DNA of 45,518 nucleotides from Moraxellaceae bacterium (GCA_004173455.1 SECL01000025.1:1-45518), one strand, 5' to 3'; counted from the first letter of the stretch, positions 18,957 through 28,400 are shown. The notes: generated from the letters alone by a model not told the origin. Made by a program: numbers and translations.

Positions 18957-20047
18957 GCGTACTCCAAGCGTTTATTTTTACCTTAAGAACGATCCTGACC
19001 ACACGTCCCATTGCCAGCACACTCATTCTAGCCGTGGTGCTGTATGGATTTTTTTATCCAGCAGCCTATAAAAGTCAGGTAGCCAGCCAGTTGCCCATTG
19101 TGGTGGTGGATCAGGATCAAAGCCCGCTAAGCCGTAATATTATTGCCAAGGTTAGTTTGCTGCGCGCCGTTAATATTGTGCAACAAACGAGCAATTTTGC
19201 CGAAGCGGAACAACTGATCAAACAGCAACAGGCCGATGCCATTTTCCTGATTCCATCCCATCTGGAAAGCCATGTCGTGCGTGGCCAAAATAGCGGGCTG
19301 GCATTGTATTTAAGTGGCGCCTATCTGATTCGCACCCGCGAAATCGGTAATGGACTAGCTAGCGGGATCAAGGCATCCATTGCCGAGCAACTTACGCCGC
19401 TATTACAAACGGCGCACCTTGAACCTAGTCTGGCTCTGTATGAATATCCGCTCTACAACCCATTGGGAGGTTACGGCAGTTATATTTTTCCAGCTGTGGC
19501 AGCGCTGATTGTGCAGCAAACTTTACTGTTGGGGGTGAGCTTTTTAATCGTAAGCCTTAAACAGCAGCAGTTTAAGTTTAATCTGATTAATCTAACCGGT
19601 ATCACGCTGGCTTGTAGTTTGATTGGCGTTTTAAGCTGCCTGTATTATTTTGGCTTTGTTTACTGGTATCAGGATTACCCGCGCGATGCCAACTTGCCTG
19701 CCTTGCTGCTGGCTACCCCGATCTTTGTGCTGGCAGTGGTGAGCGTGAGTCTATGGCTGGGCAGTATTTTTGACCGACCCGAGCGTCCAGCGCAAGTGCT
19801 CACTTTTATGTCAGTGCCTTTTTTCTTTTTAACTGGTGCATCTTGGCCATTGGCAGCCATGCCGCAATGGATGTCCTTTGGTGCATGGCTGATTCCCTCA
19901 ACTGCGGGCGTGCAACAGTTTATTCAACTCAACCAGATGCATGCCAGTTTGGCTGATATTGGTACGAACTTACTGATTTTAATGGTTATTGCAATTGTAT
20001 TTAGTATATTGGCTTATCAGCGTTTAACCCGTCAGCAACCGAGCTAA
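18953..20047 (+). CDS. ABC-2 type permease (second of tandem pair)
   Basis: This 364-residue permease is clearly paralogous to the preceding one. Both have the N-terminal helix, then LPIVVVDQDQSPLSRNII at the start of the outer domain, and a five-helix C-terminal half ending in a hydrophobic run. The pair probably forms a heterodimer. The frame stays open back to 18827, inside the upstream gene, but the ATG at 18953 sits in an ATGA overlap with that gene and is the sensible start. The operon ends here; the next gene (gpx) is convergent. Confidence 0.9.
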   Translation: MSVLQAFIFTLRTILTTRPIASTLILAVVLYGFFYPAAYKSQVASQLPIVVVDQDQSPLSRNIIAKVSLLRAVNIVQQTSNFAEAEQLIKQQQADAIFLIPSHLESHVVRGQNSGLALYLSGAYLIRTREIGNGLASGIKASIAEQLTPLLQTAHLEPSLALYEYPLYNPLGGYGSYIFPAVAALIVQQTLLLGVSFLIVSLKQQQFKFNLINLTGITLACSLIGVLSCLYYFGFVYWYQDYPRDANLPALLLATPIFVLAVVSVSLWLGSIFDRPERPAQVLTFMSVPFFFLTGASWPLAAMPQWMSFGAWLIPSTAGVQQFIQLNQMHASLADIGTNLLILMVIAIVFSILAYQRLTRQQPS

Positions 20048-20118
20048 CAGGGCTTTTAGCTGCGCTATTTCAATGTCAACATAAATGAAAAAAGCTTACC
20101 AATGTAAGCTTAAATATC

Positions 20119-20162
20119 AGGATTTAAAGCATGCTCATTGAACTGCTCATGCTTTAAATCCT
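20119..20162. repeat. 15-bp perfect hairpin between convergent genes
   Basis: AGGATTTAAAGCATG and its exact reverse complement are separated by 14 bases, between the permease operon and gpx. No T run follows on either strand, so it is not a classic terminator, although it could block read-through or stabilise 3' ends. A smaller AAGCTTAC/GTAAGCTT hairpin lies just to its left, at about 20093-20112. Confidence 0.6.
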
Positions 20163-20172
20163 AAACACTGAC

Positions 20173-20658
20173 TTATTTTGACAGCGCTTTTTCAATGTCC
20201 TTAACCATCGCTTCCGGCTTGGTAGCCGTGGCATAGCGGTCAATCACATTGCCATCACGACCGACCAGAAACTTGGTAAAGTTCCATTTCACCGCTTCCG
20301 TGCCCAGTAGACCTTTGGCTTCCTTGGTCAGGTATTTGTACAACGGATGGGCATTGCCACCGTTGACATCAATCTTGGCAAACATTGGAAAACTCACGCC
20401 ATAGTTACGCTGGCAAAATTCACCAATATCGGTATTGCTGCCCGGATCCTGACTGGCAAACTGATTGCAGGGAAAACCCAGCACCACAAAGCCCTGATCC
20501 TTATATTTTTCGTAGACTTTCTCAAGCCCCTCAAACTGCGGGGTAAAACCACACTTGCTTGCAGTATTGACAATAAGTACAACTTTGCCCGAATAATCGC
20601 TAAGTGCCTGCGTGTCCCCTTCCAGTTTTTCAGCTGAAAAGTCATAAATTGTTGTCAT
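20173..20658 (-). CDS. Glutathione peroxidase family protein (BtuE-like)
   Basis: This 161-residue thiol peroxidase reduces hydrogen peroxide and organic hydroperoxides. The peroxidatic residue is Cys36 (NTASKCGFT) rather than selenocysteine. The other catalytic residues are visible: Q70 in FPCNQFASQ, and W125 and N126 in KWNFTKFLV. Cys82 in EFCQRNYG sits where thioredoxin-dependent members carry the resolving cysteine, so thioredoxin may be the real electron donor. The ATG at 20658 has GAGGAA six bases upstream. A large palindrome 80 bp upstream could be its operator. It lies next to msrB, on the same strand, suggesting an oxidative-stress pair. Confidence 0.93.
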   Translation of the reverse strand: MTTIYDFSAEKLEGDTQALSDYSGKVVLIVNTASKCGFTPQFEGLEKVYEKYKDQGFVVLGFPCNQFASQDPGSNTDIGEFCQRNYGVSFPMFAKIDVNGGNAHPLYKYLTKEAKGLLGTEAVKWNFTKFLVGRDGNVIDRYATATKPEAMVKDIEKALSK

Positions 20659-20737
20659 CAGTGTTTCCTCTTGGCTTACTGTGGCGGTGTTTTTATCGTA
20701 CTGTGTTTAGTATCAGTAGTTTAACGGTGGCCTTAAA

Positions 20738-20761
20738 ATTTGACAATATAAATTGTCAAAT
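20738..20761. promoter_or_regulatory. Palindromic operator candidate upstream of gpx
   Basis: ATTTGACAAT and ATTGTCAAAT form a perfect 10-bp inverted repeat around four bases. It is nested inside a second pair, CGGTGGC (20725) with GCCACCG (20765). TTGACA on the minus strand could serve as a -35 box for gpx. The ACAAT...ATTGT core resembles OhrR/MarR-type operators, which respond to organic peroxides; this link is inference. Confidence 0.5.
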
Positions 20762-20788
20762 ATAGCCACCGCTTTTTATAGTCATCAT

Positions 20789-21244
20789 TTATGACAAATG
20801 ATCTTCACCATTATATTCATTGGTCCACGGTGAATTGTCTTCGTGCTGATACTCATCCGTTTCCAGATTAAGCGAGGCTGAATTGACACAGTAGCGCAAG
20901 CCAGTTGGGGCTGGCCCATCTTCAAACACATGACCCAGATGTGCCCCGCAGTTGTGGCAGGTAATTTCGGTACGCACCATGCCATGGGTCATGTCGCGGT
21001 GTTCATCAATTGCGCCGTTTTCAATGGCCTTATAAAAACTGGGCCAGCCACTACCCGAATCATATTTGGTTTCCGAACTAAATAGCGGCATATTACAGCA
21101 CTTGCACCGATAAACCCCGCTAGAATGATTATCCCAGTACATGCCAGTAAAAGGTGCCTCTGTGCCCTTTTCGCGGGTAATGCGGTATTCATCGGCACTC
21201 AGCTGGCGTTTCCATTCCATATCAGATTTTTTTACAGTTGACAT
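20789..21244 (-). CDS. msrB: Peptide-methionine (R)-S-oxide reductase MsrB
   Basis: MsrB reduces the R form of methionine sulfoxide in proteins, using thioredoxin. The two zinc-binding CxxC pairs (CKCC and CHNC), the GSGWPSF substrate motif and the catalytic cysteine in [10 protein letters not shown] are all present; this is the cysteine, not selenocysteine, form. The ATG at 21268 is possible, but the ATG at 21244 ([12 protein letters not shown]) has AGGA ten bases upstream and gives 151 residues, close to the family. gpx is downstream on the same strand after about 130 bp. The adjacent aminotransferase is divergent. Confidence 0.95.
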   Translation of the reverse strand: MSTVKKSDMEWKRQLSADEYRITREKGTEAPFTGMYWDNHSSGVYRCKCCNMPLFSSETKYDSGSGWPSFYKAIENGAIDEHRDMTHGMVRTEITCHNCGAHLGHVFEDGPAPTGLRYCVNSASLNLETDEYQHEDNSPWTNEYNGEDHLS

Positions 21245-21382
21245 AATAACAGTATCCTGTTGATTCATGGTTCACTGTACTGTTTTAACTTAAACTCAGG
21301 GCAAAAAACTATGATTGCTCTGTGCAGATTGTGCAAATGCGAAAGATTCAAAAGTACCGATTTCTTACACTTAAAAAGCAAA

Positions 21383-21446
21383 AAGTAAGCAAATAGTTTT
21401 GTATTTATATTTGTTTTACCAAAAAATTCAGAATAAGTAAGCAAAT
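21383..21446. repeat. 12-bp direct repeats upstream of aminotransferase promoter
   Basis: AAGTAAGCAAAT occurs at 21383-21394 and again at 21435-21446, exactly 52 bp apart, about five helical turns. The second copy lies just upstream of the -35 box. Same-face spacing fits a looping or cooperative regulator such as Lrp, but the motif itself is not recognised. Confidence 0.45.
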
Positions 21447-21450
21447 TGAA

Positions 21451-21479
21451 TTGACGAAAGCAATCAGCCGTCCTATTCT
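21451..21479 (+). promoter_or_regulatory. Sigma-70 promoter for alaA-like gene
   Basis: TTGACG (21451) and TATTCT (21474) are separated by 17 bases, a near-consensus vegetative promoter. It would start transcription about 20 bases upstream of the ATG at 21506, leaving a very short leader. Confidence 0.65.
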
Positions 21480-21505
21480 CAACGCTTCTGTACTGAGGCC
21501 TAAAA

Positions 21506-22939
21506 ATGTCGCAAAAGAAAAGCGTTATTTTTAAAAAACTTTTACCGGTTATCCAGCAGTATCAGCGTGATGGCTATACCCACGAAAAAATTGTGGAATT
21601 GCTTAAAACCACGCATGGACTGGATTTACTCACGGTAAAAACATTCAAAAGCTACCTTTACCGCTATGCCAGTAAAGATCAAATAGTGAACCCTGTCATG
21701 TCTACCAATGCTGTAAACCCGACGCATCGCCGTACGATTAAAAAATCCGCCAAGCTGGACAATGTCTGCTATGACATCCGTGGGCCGGTTTTGCGAGCGG
21801 CCATGGAAATGGAAGAACAGGGTCACAAGATCATCAAATTGAATATTGGCAACCCTGCGCCGTTTGGATTTGAAGCGCCCCAGGAAATTATCAATGACGT
21901 GGCGATTAACCTGCCTAATGCCATTGGTTATTCGGATTCCAAAGGGATTTTTCCGGCGCGTAAGGCGGTATTTCAGTATTACCAGCAAAAAGGCCTGTTT
22001 AATGTTGATGTCAACGACATTTATATTGGTAACGGTGTGTCTGAGCTGATTGTGATGGCCATGCAGGGGCTGCTGGACAATGGCGACGAAATGCTGGTGC
22101 CGATGCCAGATTATCCGCTATGGACGGCAGCGGTTAATTTATCGGGCGGTCAGGCCATTCATTACAAGTGCGATGAGCAAAATGGCTGGTATCCCGACAT
22201 TGCCGATATGGAAAGTAAAATCACCGCCAACACGCGCGGTATTGTGGTCATCAACCCAAACAATCCCACTGGCGCTGTGTATCCACGTCATATTCTGGAA
22301 CAAATCGTTGTGCTGGCTCGCAAGCACGACCTGATCATTTTTGCGGATGAAATCTACGACAAGATTGTTTATGACAATATTGAACACATTCCGCTGTGTA
22401 CACTCGCACATGACGTCCTGTGCATGACCTTTAATGGCTTATCCAAATCGTACCGTGTTGCTGGTTTCCGCTCAGGCTGGATGATGGTTTCAGGCGATAA
22501 ATCACGCGCCAAAGACTATATTGAAGGACTGGACATGCTGGCCAGTATGCGTTTGTGCGCCAATGTACAGGCTCAGTATGCCATTCAAACCGCGCTAGGT
22601 GGTTACCAAACCATTAATGATTTGGTCAAGCCCGGTGGCCGTTTGTATGAGCAGCGCAATATTGCTTGGGAAATGCTCAATGAGATTCCCGGTGTATCCT
22701 GTGTGAAGCCCGAAGGCGCGTTGTATTGCTTCCCATGTCTTGATCCCAACATGTATCCCATCGAAGATGATGAAGCATTTATGCTCAATTTCCTGCGGGC
22801 TGAAAAAGTACTACTGGTTCAGGGTACGGGATTTAATTGGCCAACACCTGATCATTTTCGCGTGGTATTTCTACCGGCCGAAGGTGAACTCCGTGAAGCA
22901 ATTAAGCGATTGGATCGTTATCTGGCCAGCTTGCGTTAA
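21506..22939 (+). CDS. AlaA-like alanine aminotransferase with N-terminal extension
   Basis: This is a fold-type I PLP enzyme, most like the glutamate-pyruvate aminotransferase AlaA. Motifs include LNIGNPAPFGFEAP, YSDSKGIFPARKAV, the cofactor site NPNNPTGAVYPR and the Schiff-base lysine K314 in NGLSKSYRVAGFRSGW. AlaA proteins have about 405 residues; this one has 477, because roughly 65 residues are added at the N-terminus. That extension (VIQQYQRDGYTHEKIVELL, then TVKTFKSYLYRYASK) has the look of a small helix-turn-helix, with a basic end. The ATG at 21506 is the only start that fits the promoter at 21451. Another start at the internal ATG (M65) would give an ordinary AlaA. Confidence 0.9.
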   Translation: MSQKKSVIFKKLLPVIQQYQRDGYTHEKIVELLKTTHGLDLLTVKTFKSYLYRYASKDQIVNPVMSTNAVNPTHRRTIKKSAKLDNVCYDIRGPVLRAAMEMEEQGHKIIKLNIGNPAPFGFEAPQEIINDVAINLPNAIGYSDSKGIFPARKAVFQYYQQKGLFNVDVNDIYIGNGVSELIVMAMQGLLDNGDEMLVPMPDYPLWTAAVNLSGGQAIHYKCDEQNGWYPDIADMESKITANTRGIVVINPNNPTGAVYPRHILEQIVVLARKHDLIIFADEIYDKIVYDNIEHIPLCTLAHDVLCMTFNGLSKSYRVAGFRSGWMMVSGDKSRAKDYIEGLDMLASMRLCANVQAQYAIQTALGGYQTINDLVKPGGRLYEQRNIAWEMLNEIPGVSCVKPEGALYCFPCLDPNMYPIEDDEAFMLNFLRAEKVLLVQGTGFNWPTPDHFRVVFLPAEGELREAIKRLDRYLASLR

Positions 22940-23016
22940 GCTTCTTATCGGCAAATTTAAAAAAACCTTTAGAAGCAAGCGTGTTTTAAAAATAACTTTC
23001 TTTTAAAAACAACCTT

Positions 23017-23050
23017 AAAAGCCTCGCAGTCATTTGTTGAGGCTTTTTTA
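23017..23050 (+). terminator. Rho-independent terminator after alaA-like gene
   Basis: AAAAGCCTC pairs with GAGGCTTTT over a 13-base loop and runs into TTTTTA. It lies about 80 bp after the stop codon. Confidence 0.85.
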
Positions 23051-23073
23051 ATGTAATGAGCCGTAAAATTTTA

Positions 23074-23100
23074 TATTCGGCTTACAATATGAGCCGAATA
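23074..23100. repeat. 9-bp inverted repeat between alaA-like and fic
   Basis: TATTCGGCT and AGCCGAATA are separated by nine bases, between the two convergent genes. On the minus strand no T run follows, so it may just be a 3'-end hairpin for the Fic transcript. Confidence 0.4.
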
Positions 23101-23178
23101 CTTGCTATATCGGCTGATCCGCATGTTTGTCCTCAGTATTAGAAAAAAATGGATCTGGCAACAGCTTTACTGGAACAG

Positions 23179-24360
23179 TCATAGCCAGTTTGCAAATAAT
23201 TTTCCGTCGTGCTCTCCCAAAAATCCGCTTTTAATCACTTTTTCAATATCCCTAAAATAGGTTCGTTCTGTTTTATCCCTAAATAAGGCCTGAATCACCG
23301 GCTTTTTATATAGCTCCCGTGGTGATAACAACGCAGGTTCCACCATGTAGAGTTCAATAAGATGATATTGCCTGTCGCTCAACAGCCCTGTATTGCGTGC
23401 TTCATTAAGCGCATTTTTGTAGAGCAAAAACCGGATTAAATCATTGCCCTGATCGTGCAGGTTATTGACAGTATCCAGCATGCCACAGGTCATAAAACTT
23501 ACAAACTCCTGATGAGCAAACGCCTCTTTTCTCTCAGCCATTCTTCTGCAGCGATTAAAAAGAACAAAATATTCATGAATATTTTCCTGATAATGCTTCC
23601 ATACCGCAGAGGAGCTAAACCGGTAGCCCGACTGCTCCAGAATCAGCATTTCAATCAGGCGGCCTGTACGCCCATTACCGTCCCAAAAAGGATGAATCAA
23701 CTCAAAATAATAATGCGCAAGGCTTGCCCGGATGAGTGCAGGCTGGCTGAGTAACACAGGACAATTTAACCATTCAAGCCACGCGGTCATTAAATATTCA
23801 ATATCTTCCAGACATTTGGGTGGACGGTATGTTCCGCCATGGTCACTATTGCCGACAATTGTTTTCTGGGAAGGCTGATTGTTTCTAAACTGCTGGGGTG
23901 GATTGGCTTTTTCATCCAGGTTTTGGGACACCAAACCATGCAATGTTAAAACCTGAAGCATGGACAGCGGTTGCCCCCGATCAGGCTGAAACTCTTGACT
24001 ACTCTGCTGCTTTACCCAGTCAATAGCCTGTTTTAAATTGGTTAGGCGCCGTTCTTCAGTCTTCTGGATAAGTTTAGGGTCGGTCTTGAGGATTTTTTCA
24101 GTTTCTTCTTCTGTAAACTCACCGCCCTCAATGGTGTTGGTACTATAAATACTACTGGCCAGTACCTTGTCCTGCATCTGGTCAATAATCCGGGGGAGTC
24201 CCGGCATTTTATTAAAACGACGCTGTGCATCATTAACCCGGTCAATTATGGCTTGCAGCCCTGTAAGATCAAGGCTTATGCTAAATATAAATGAGCCTGA
24301 TCTGTAGGTCATGACACGTAAAGTACTGTCATTTAACCATGTTTTACGCTGTTCGGGCAT
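23179..24360 (-). CDS. Fic-domain protein with N-terminal autoinhibitory motif
   Basis: Fic enzymes move AMP, or another nucleotide moiety, onto hydroxyl side chains of target proteins. The active-site loop is complete: HPFWDGNGRTGR with catalytic H223 and R231. The inhibitory helix motif STNTIEG (S73-G79, E78) lies N-terminal to the Fic core, which makes it a class II, self-inhibited Fic. An N-terminal domain of about 110 residues precedes the core, and a winged-helix-like tail ends the 393-residue protein. The ATG at 24360 is preceded by TTTTAGGACTC, a usable ribosome-binding site. It stands alone, with no separate antitoxin ORF. The target is unknown. Confidence 0.93.
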   Translation of the reverse strand: MPEQRKTWLNDSTLRVMTYRSGSFIFSISLDLTGLQAIIDRVNDAQRRFNKMPGLPRIIDQMQDKVLASSIYSTNTIEGGEFTEEETEKILKTDPKLIQKTEERRLTNLKQAIDWVKQQSSQEFQPDRGQPLSMLQVLTLHGLVSQNLDEKANPPQQFRNNQPSQKTIVGNSDHGGTYRPPKCLEDIEYLMTAWLEWLNCPVLLSQPALIRASLAHYYFELIHPFWDGNGRTGRLIEMLILEQSGYRFSSSAVWKHYQENIHEYFVLFNRCRRMAERKEAFAHQEFVSFMTCGMLDTVNNLHDQGNDLIRFLLYKNALNEARNTGLLSDRQYHLIELYMVEPALLSPRELYKKPVIQALFRDKTERTYFRDIEKVIKSGFLGEHDGKLFANWL

Positions 24361-24376
24361 ATTGAGTCCTAAAACA

Positions 24377-24460
24377 TGTCAGTGAAAATGTCAGTCTTTT
24401 TTTAAGGTATCTCAACATATTACAGCACTTTAATGAAAAAATGTGTCAGTGAAAATGTCA
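24377..24460. repeat. Duplicated 17-bp site upstream of fic
   Basis: TGTCAGTGAAAATGTCA occurs at 24377-24393 and 24444-24460, 67 bp apart. Each copy is itself two TGTCA half-sites 12 bp apart. The near copy ends about 17 bases upstream of the fic start codon, so a protein bound there would block initiation or transcription. Further left in the same spacer ATATTAGCCC is repeated twice (24548, 24566), 18 bp apart. Confidence 0.6.
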
Positions 24461-24611
24461 AAAGTTTTAGCAAGCCAGAATTAAAGGCAAACCTTCATGT
24501 TTTACACTTCATGTCTCAGGGAAACCGCGACCTAGTAGTGCGCTTAAATATTAGCCCAGGCACCCATATTAGCCCGGTTAGCGTTTAAACATTAGCTTGG
24601 CGTTCACTTTA

Positions 24612-25127
24612 CTAATAAGTAAACTGCTCAGCCTGTAATTGCATTGCCACTGCATTCATCAGTCCAGTCCACGTTTCATCCGGCTGCCAAATCTGATGCA
24701 GTAATTCCTCAGCCTGTTCAATCGGCATTTTCATATAAAAACGGCGGTACAAATACATGAGGCTGGATACACGCCAGTTTTTGGCACAATGCACCCAGAT
24801 CAATTGATCCTGCAAGTGATGAATGGCTTTTAAGGCAAATAACGCCTGACTGGCTGAAGGACAATCCCACAGTAGCGGCAAATGGATATAGTGCATGCCC
24901 ATTTCAAGCACCGTGCGGTCTTCGCAAATGTGTTCGCGCATCAGGCTATTGCTGGCGTCATTTAAAGCCAGATTAACCACTGTGGACACCCCGGCCTGAC
25001 AGATCAGCTTTAGTTGCTGGACGTTTGGCTGTCCTGAGGTGTAGAGGTTATCGTGGACTTTCTGGACATTGGTTAGCCCACTGATGTCAATTCCATTTAA
25101 CAGATCAGTTTGAATATGCTGGTTCAT
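24612..25127 (-). CDS. Protein tyrosine phosphatase-like protein with CX4R loop
   Basis: This 171-residue soluble protein has the cysteine-phosphatase fold: the NLYTSGQPNVQQLKLICQAG start, the VVNLAL strand, and the active-site region WVHCAKNWRVSS. In ordinary members the loop is CX5R; here only four residues (AKNW) lie between Cys114 and Arg119, so the phosphate-binding loop is one residue short. Asp88 in LLWDCPS may be the general acid. I recall similar HCxxNxR loops in other gammaproteobacterial members, so this looks like a conserved subfamily rather than a mutation. Whether it still hydrolyses phosphate is uncertain. The ATG at 25127 is accepted. Confidence 0.8.
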   Translation of the reverse strand: MNQHIQTDLLNGIDISGLTNVQKVHDNLYTSGQPNVQQLKLICQAGVSTVVNLALNDASNSLMREHICEDRTVLEMGMHYIHLPLLWDCPSASQALFALKAIHHLQDQLIWVHCAKNWRVSSLMYLYRRFYMKMPIEQAEELLHQIWQPDETWTGLMNAVAMQLQAEQFTY

Positions 25128-25393
25128 TGCTCTATCACAAAAACGCTATCCTTAGGCATATAGATTACTCCACTTAATGATGTTGTAGAGTCCTATTTCA
25201 TCATATTTATCAAAGTGCCTGAAAAAACAAGTTTTTTTCTTAAAATATTATTGTTTTTTAGGACATTTTTAGATTTTTTCGCGACTTTTTTAACAGTGTT
25301 AATCAATTATTTTAATGTTTTTGGTCGGTGATTAATGGTGAAATTTTACCCTTTAAACAGTTGACGGATGGTTGATAAATCCAGATGTTTTTA
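25128..25393. other. Spacer between phosphatase and dnaE
   Basis: This AT-rich intergenic stretch must hold the minus-strand promoter of the phosphatase-like gene. A TTGACG (about 25362) could be another promoter element, but no good -10 follows it. I see no ORF, RNA gene or terminator here. Confidence 0.5.
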
Positions 25394-25421
25394 TTAACTC
25401 CCTAGGCAGGCGTGCTATGAT
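25394..25421 (+). promoter_or_regulatory. Extended -10 promoter for dnaE
   Basis: TTAACT (25394) and TATGAT (25416) are 16 bases apart, with a TG one base upstream of the -10, so an extended -10 promoter. AGGAGG (25436) lies five bases before the dnaE ATG. Confidence 0.6.
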
Positions 25422-25446
25422 TTGTGCGTCAAAACAGGAGGCTATA

Positions 25447-28400
25447 ATGAGCTTTATTCATCTGGGTATACATAGCGAATTTTCAATTGTCGATTCGATT
25501 GTCCGTATCCCTGCGCTCATCAATGCTGCTGCGCAAGACCAGATGCCCGCTCTTGCGCTCACTGATCTGTCCAACCTGTATGCTGCCGTCAAATTTTATA
25601 AAGCCTGTTTAGGCAAAGGCATCAAGCCCATTTTGGGTAGTGAAATCCGCCTGTGTGATGAAAAAGGCCGCGCGACTTTATTGGCCATGAATAACGATGG
25701 CTGGCGCAACCTGACCGAAATTGTGTCGCTAGGCTTTACCGATGGCTTGACCTTGGGGATTCCCTGTGTTGAGCGCGACTGGATTTTCAAAAAAAATAAT
25801 AGCCTGATTGCCGTGCTGGGCATGCATAGTGATGTGGGTCAGGCACTACGTAGTAGTACGCCTGAAAAAGCCGATACGCTGCTGGAAGACTGGATTGCCC
25901 AGTTTGCTGATCGGGTGTATCTGGCCATTAGCCGAACCAGTCGTCCCGGTGAAGATGAATTTGTTGAGCTGGCACTTAAACTGGCCGAAAAATACCAGAT
26001 TGGTGTGATTGCCCACAATGATGTACGTTTTATGCAAGCTTCGGATTTTGAAGCGCATGAAGCCCGCGTCTGTATTGCGTCAGGCTATGTGTTGGGTGAT
26101 GAACGCCGCCCGCGTGATTACAGTGATTCGCAGTATTTCAAGACACAAAGCGACATGGAAGCGCTGTTTTCTGATTTGCCCAGTGTGCTTGAAAACACGG
26201 TTGAAATTGCCAAACGCTGCACCGTTACTTTAACTTTAGGTAAAAATTACCTCCCTAATTTTCCGATTCCTGAAGGTCATACGGTTGCGACATTTTTTGC
26301 AGAACAATGTCAGATTGGGCTGGAAGAACGCCTGATTCAGTTGTACCCCGAACAACCCGACAATTGGGATGACGTAAAGCAGCAGTATACCAATCGACTG
26401 CAATTTGAAATCAAAACCATTCTGGACATGGGTTTTCCGGGTTACTTCCTCATTGTGATGGACTTTATCAAGTGGGCAAAAAACAATGGCGTGCCGGTTG
26501 GGCCAGGTCGTGGCTCGGGTGCAGGCTCGCTGGTGGCTTATAGCCTTAAAATTACCGATCTTGATCCCCTGCGCTATGAGTTGCTATTTGAGCGATTCCT
26601 GAATCCGGAACGGGTATCCATGCCCGATTTTGATATTGACTTTTGCATTGCGGGTCGTGACCGGGTGATTGACTACGTGGCACAAACCTATGGCCGTGAA
26701 GCTGTGTCCCAGATCATTACCTTTGGTACCATGGCCGCAAAAGGAGCGATTCGTGATGTGGCACGGGTACTGGGAAAATCGTATGGTCTGGCCGATCGCC
26801 TATCCAAGCTGATTCCTGCCAAGCCCATTGGCGTTGATCTGAAACAAGCTCTGGAAATGGAGCCACAACTTAAAGATATTGTGAGTAATCCAACCCACAA
26901 TGACTTTGATGATGCTACTGAAATCTGGGAAATGGCACTGAAATTAGAAGGCATTACTCGTAACGTCGGCAAGCATGCTGGTGGCGTACTGATTGCACCC
27001 AACAAGATTACCGATTTTTCCGCCGTGTATTGTGATGAAGAAGGTTCACGGGTCAGTCAGTTTGACAAGGATGATGTTGAGGCCATTGGGCTGGTCAAGT
27101 TTGACTTTTTGGGTCTGCGTAACCTGACCGTGATTGAAGATGCCATTCAGAACATTAATGTACGACGCAAACAGCAGCAGCAGCCCTTATTGAACCTGTC
27201 TACCCTGCCGCTGGATGACAAACTGGCCTATAAAATATTTAGTGACGCCAATACGACTGCGGTATTCCAGTTTGAATCCCCCGGCATGAAGCGCATGCTC
27301 AAAGAGGCCAAGCCTAGCCAGTTTGAGGAAATTATTGCGTTTGTGTCGCTGTATCGTCCGGGGCCAATGGATCTCATCCCCGACTTTATCCACCGGATGC
27401 ATGGTGGGGATTTTGAATACCTACATCCGCTGCTGGAAAACGTGCTCAAGCCCACCTATGGCATTATGGTGTATCAGGAACAGGTGATGCAGGCCGCGCA
27501 GGTATGTGCCGGTTATTCGCTGGGCGGTGCGGATTTACTACGTCGCGCTATGGGCAAGAAAAAGCCCGAAGAAATGGCCAAGCAGCGCCTGACTTTTATT
27601 GAGGGTGCGGCCAAGCGTGACATTGAAGAACGCAAGGCCAATGAAATTTTTGACTATATTGAAAAATTTGCAGGCTATGGGTTTAATAAATCCCATGCGG
27701 CAGCCTATGCATTGGTGGCCTACCATACCGCATGGCTAAAAGCGCATTATTCGGCTGAATTTATGTCCGCAGTACTGACCTCGGAGATGCAAAACACGGA
27801 TAATGTGGTATTTTTGATTTCAGATTGCCGCAGTATTGGGCTGGAGGTGTTGCCGCCGTCTGTGAATATGTCCAATTACAAGTTCCGCGCGGCAGATGAC
27901 AAGACCATTATTTATGGTTTGGGTGCAATTAAAGGCGTGGGTGAAGCGGCCATGGAATCGGTAATTATTGCCCGCGAGCAAGATGGCCCATACACCGATC
28001 TGTTTGACTTTTGCCATCGGATTGAACTCAAAAAAACCAACAAGCGCACGCTGGAAGCCTTGATTCGCGCAGGTGCCATGGACTGCTTCAATGTAGAACG
28101 CTCAAGCTTGATGGAGCAGTTGCCAGAGGCCGTACAAGCCGCAGAACAGGCACGGCAGAATCGTGAAATCGGCATGATGGATTTGTTTGGTGAGGTAGAA
28201 ACCGTTCAGCGACCCATCAGCAAATTTGTCAAACCGTGGAGTGATGAAGTTCGCTTAAAAGGTGAAAAGGACACACTGGGGCTATATTTAACGGGTCACC
28301 CCATGGATGTGTACCGACAGGAGTTGAAAAACTTTATTCCGGTTAATCTGGGCGAGCTATCAGCAACCCGTCGTGGCAGTACCACTGTATTTGCTGGCCT

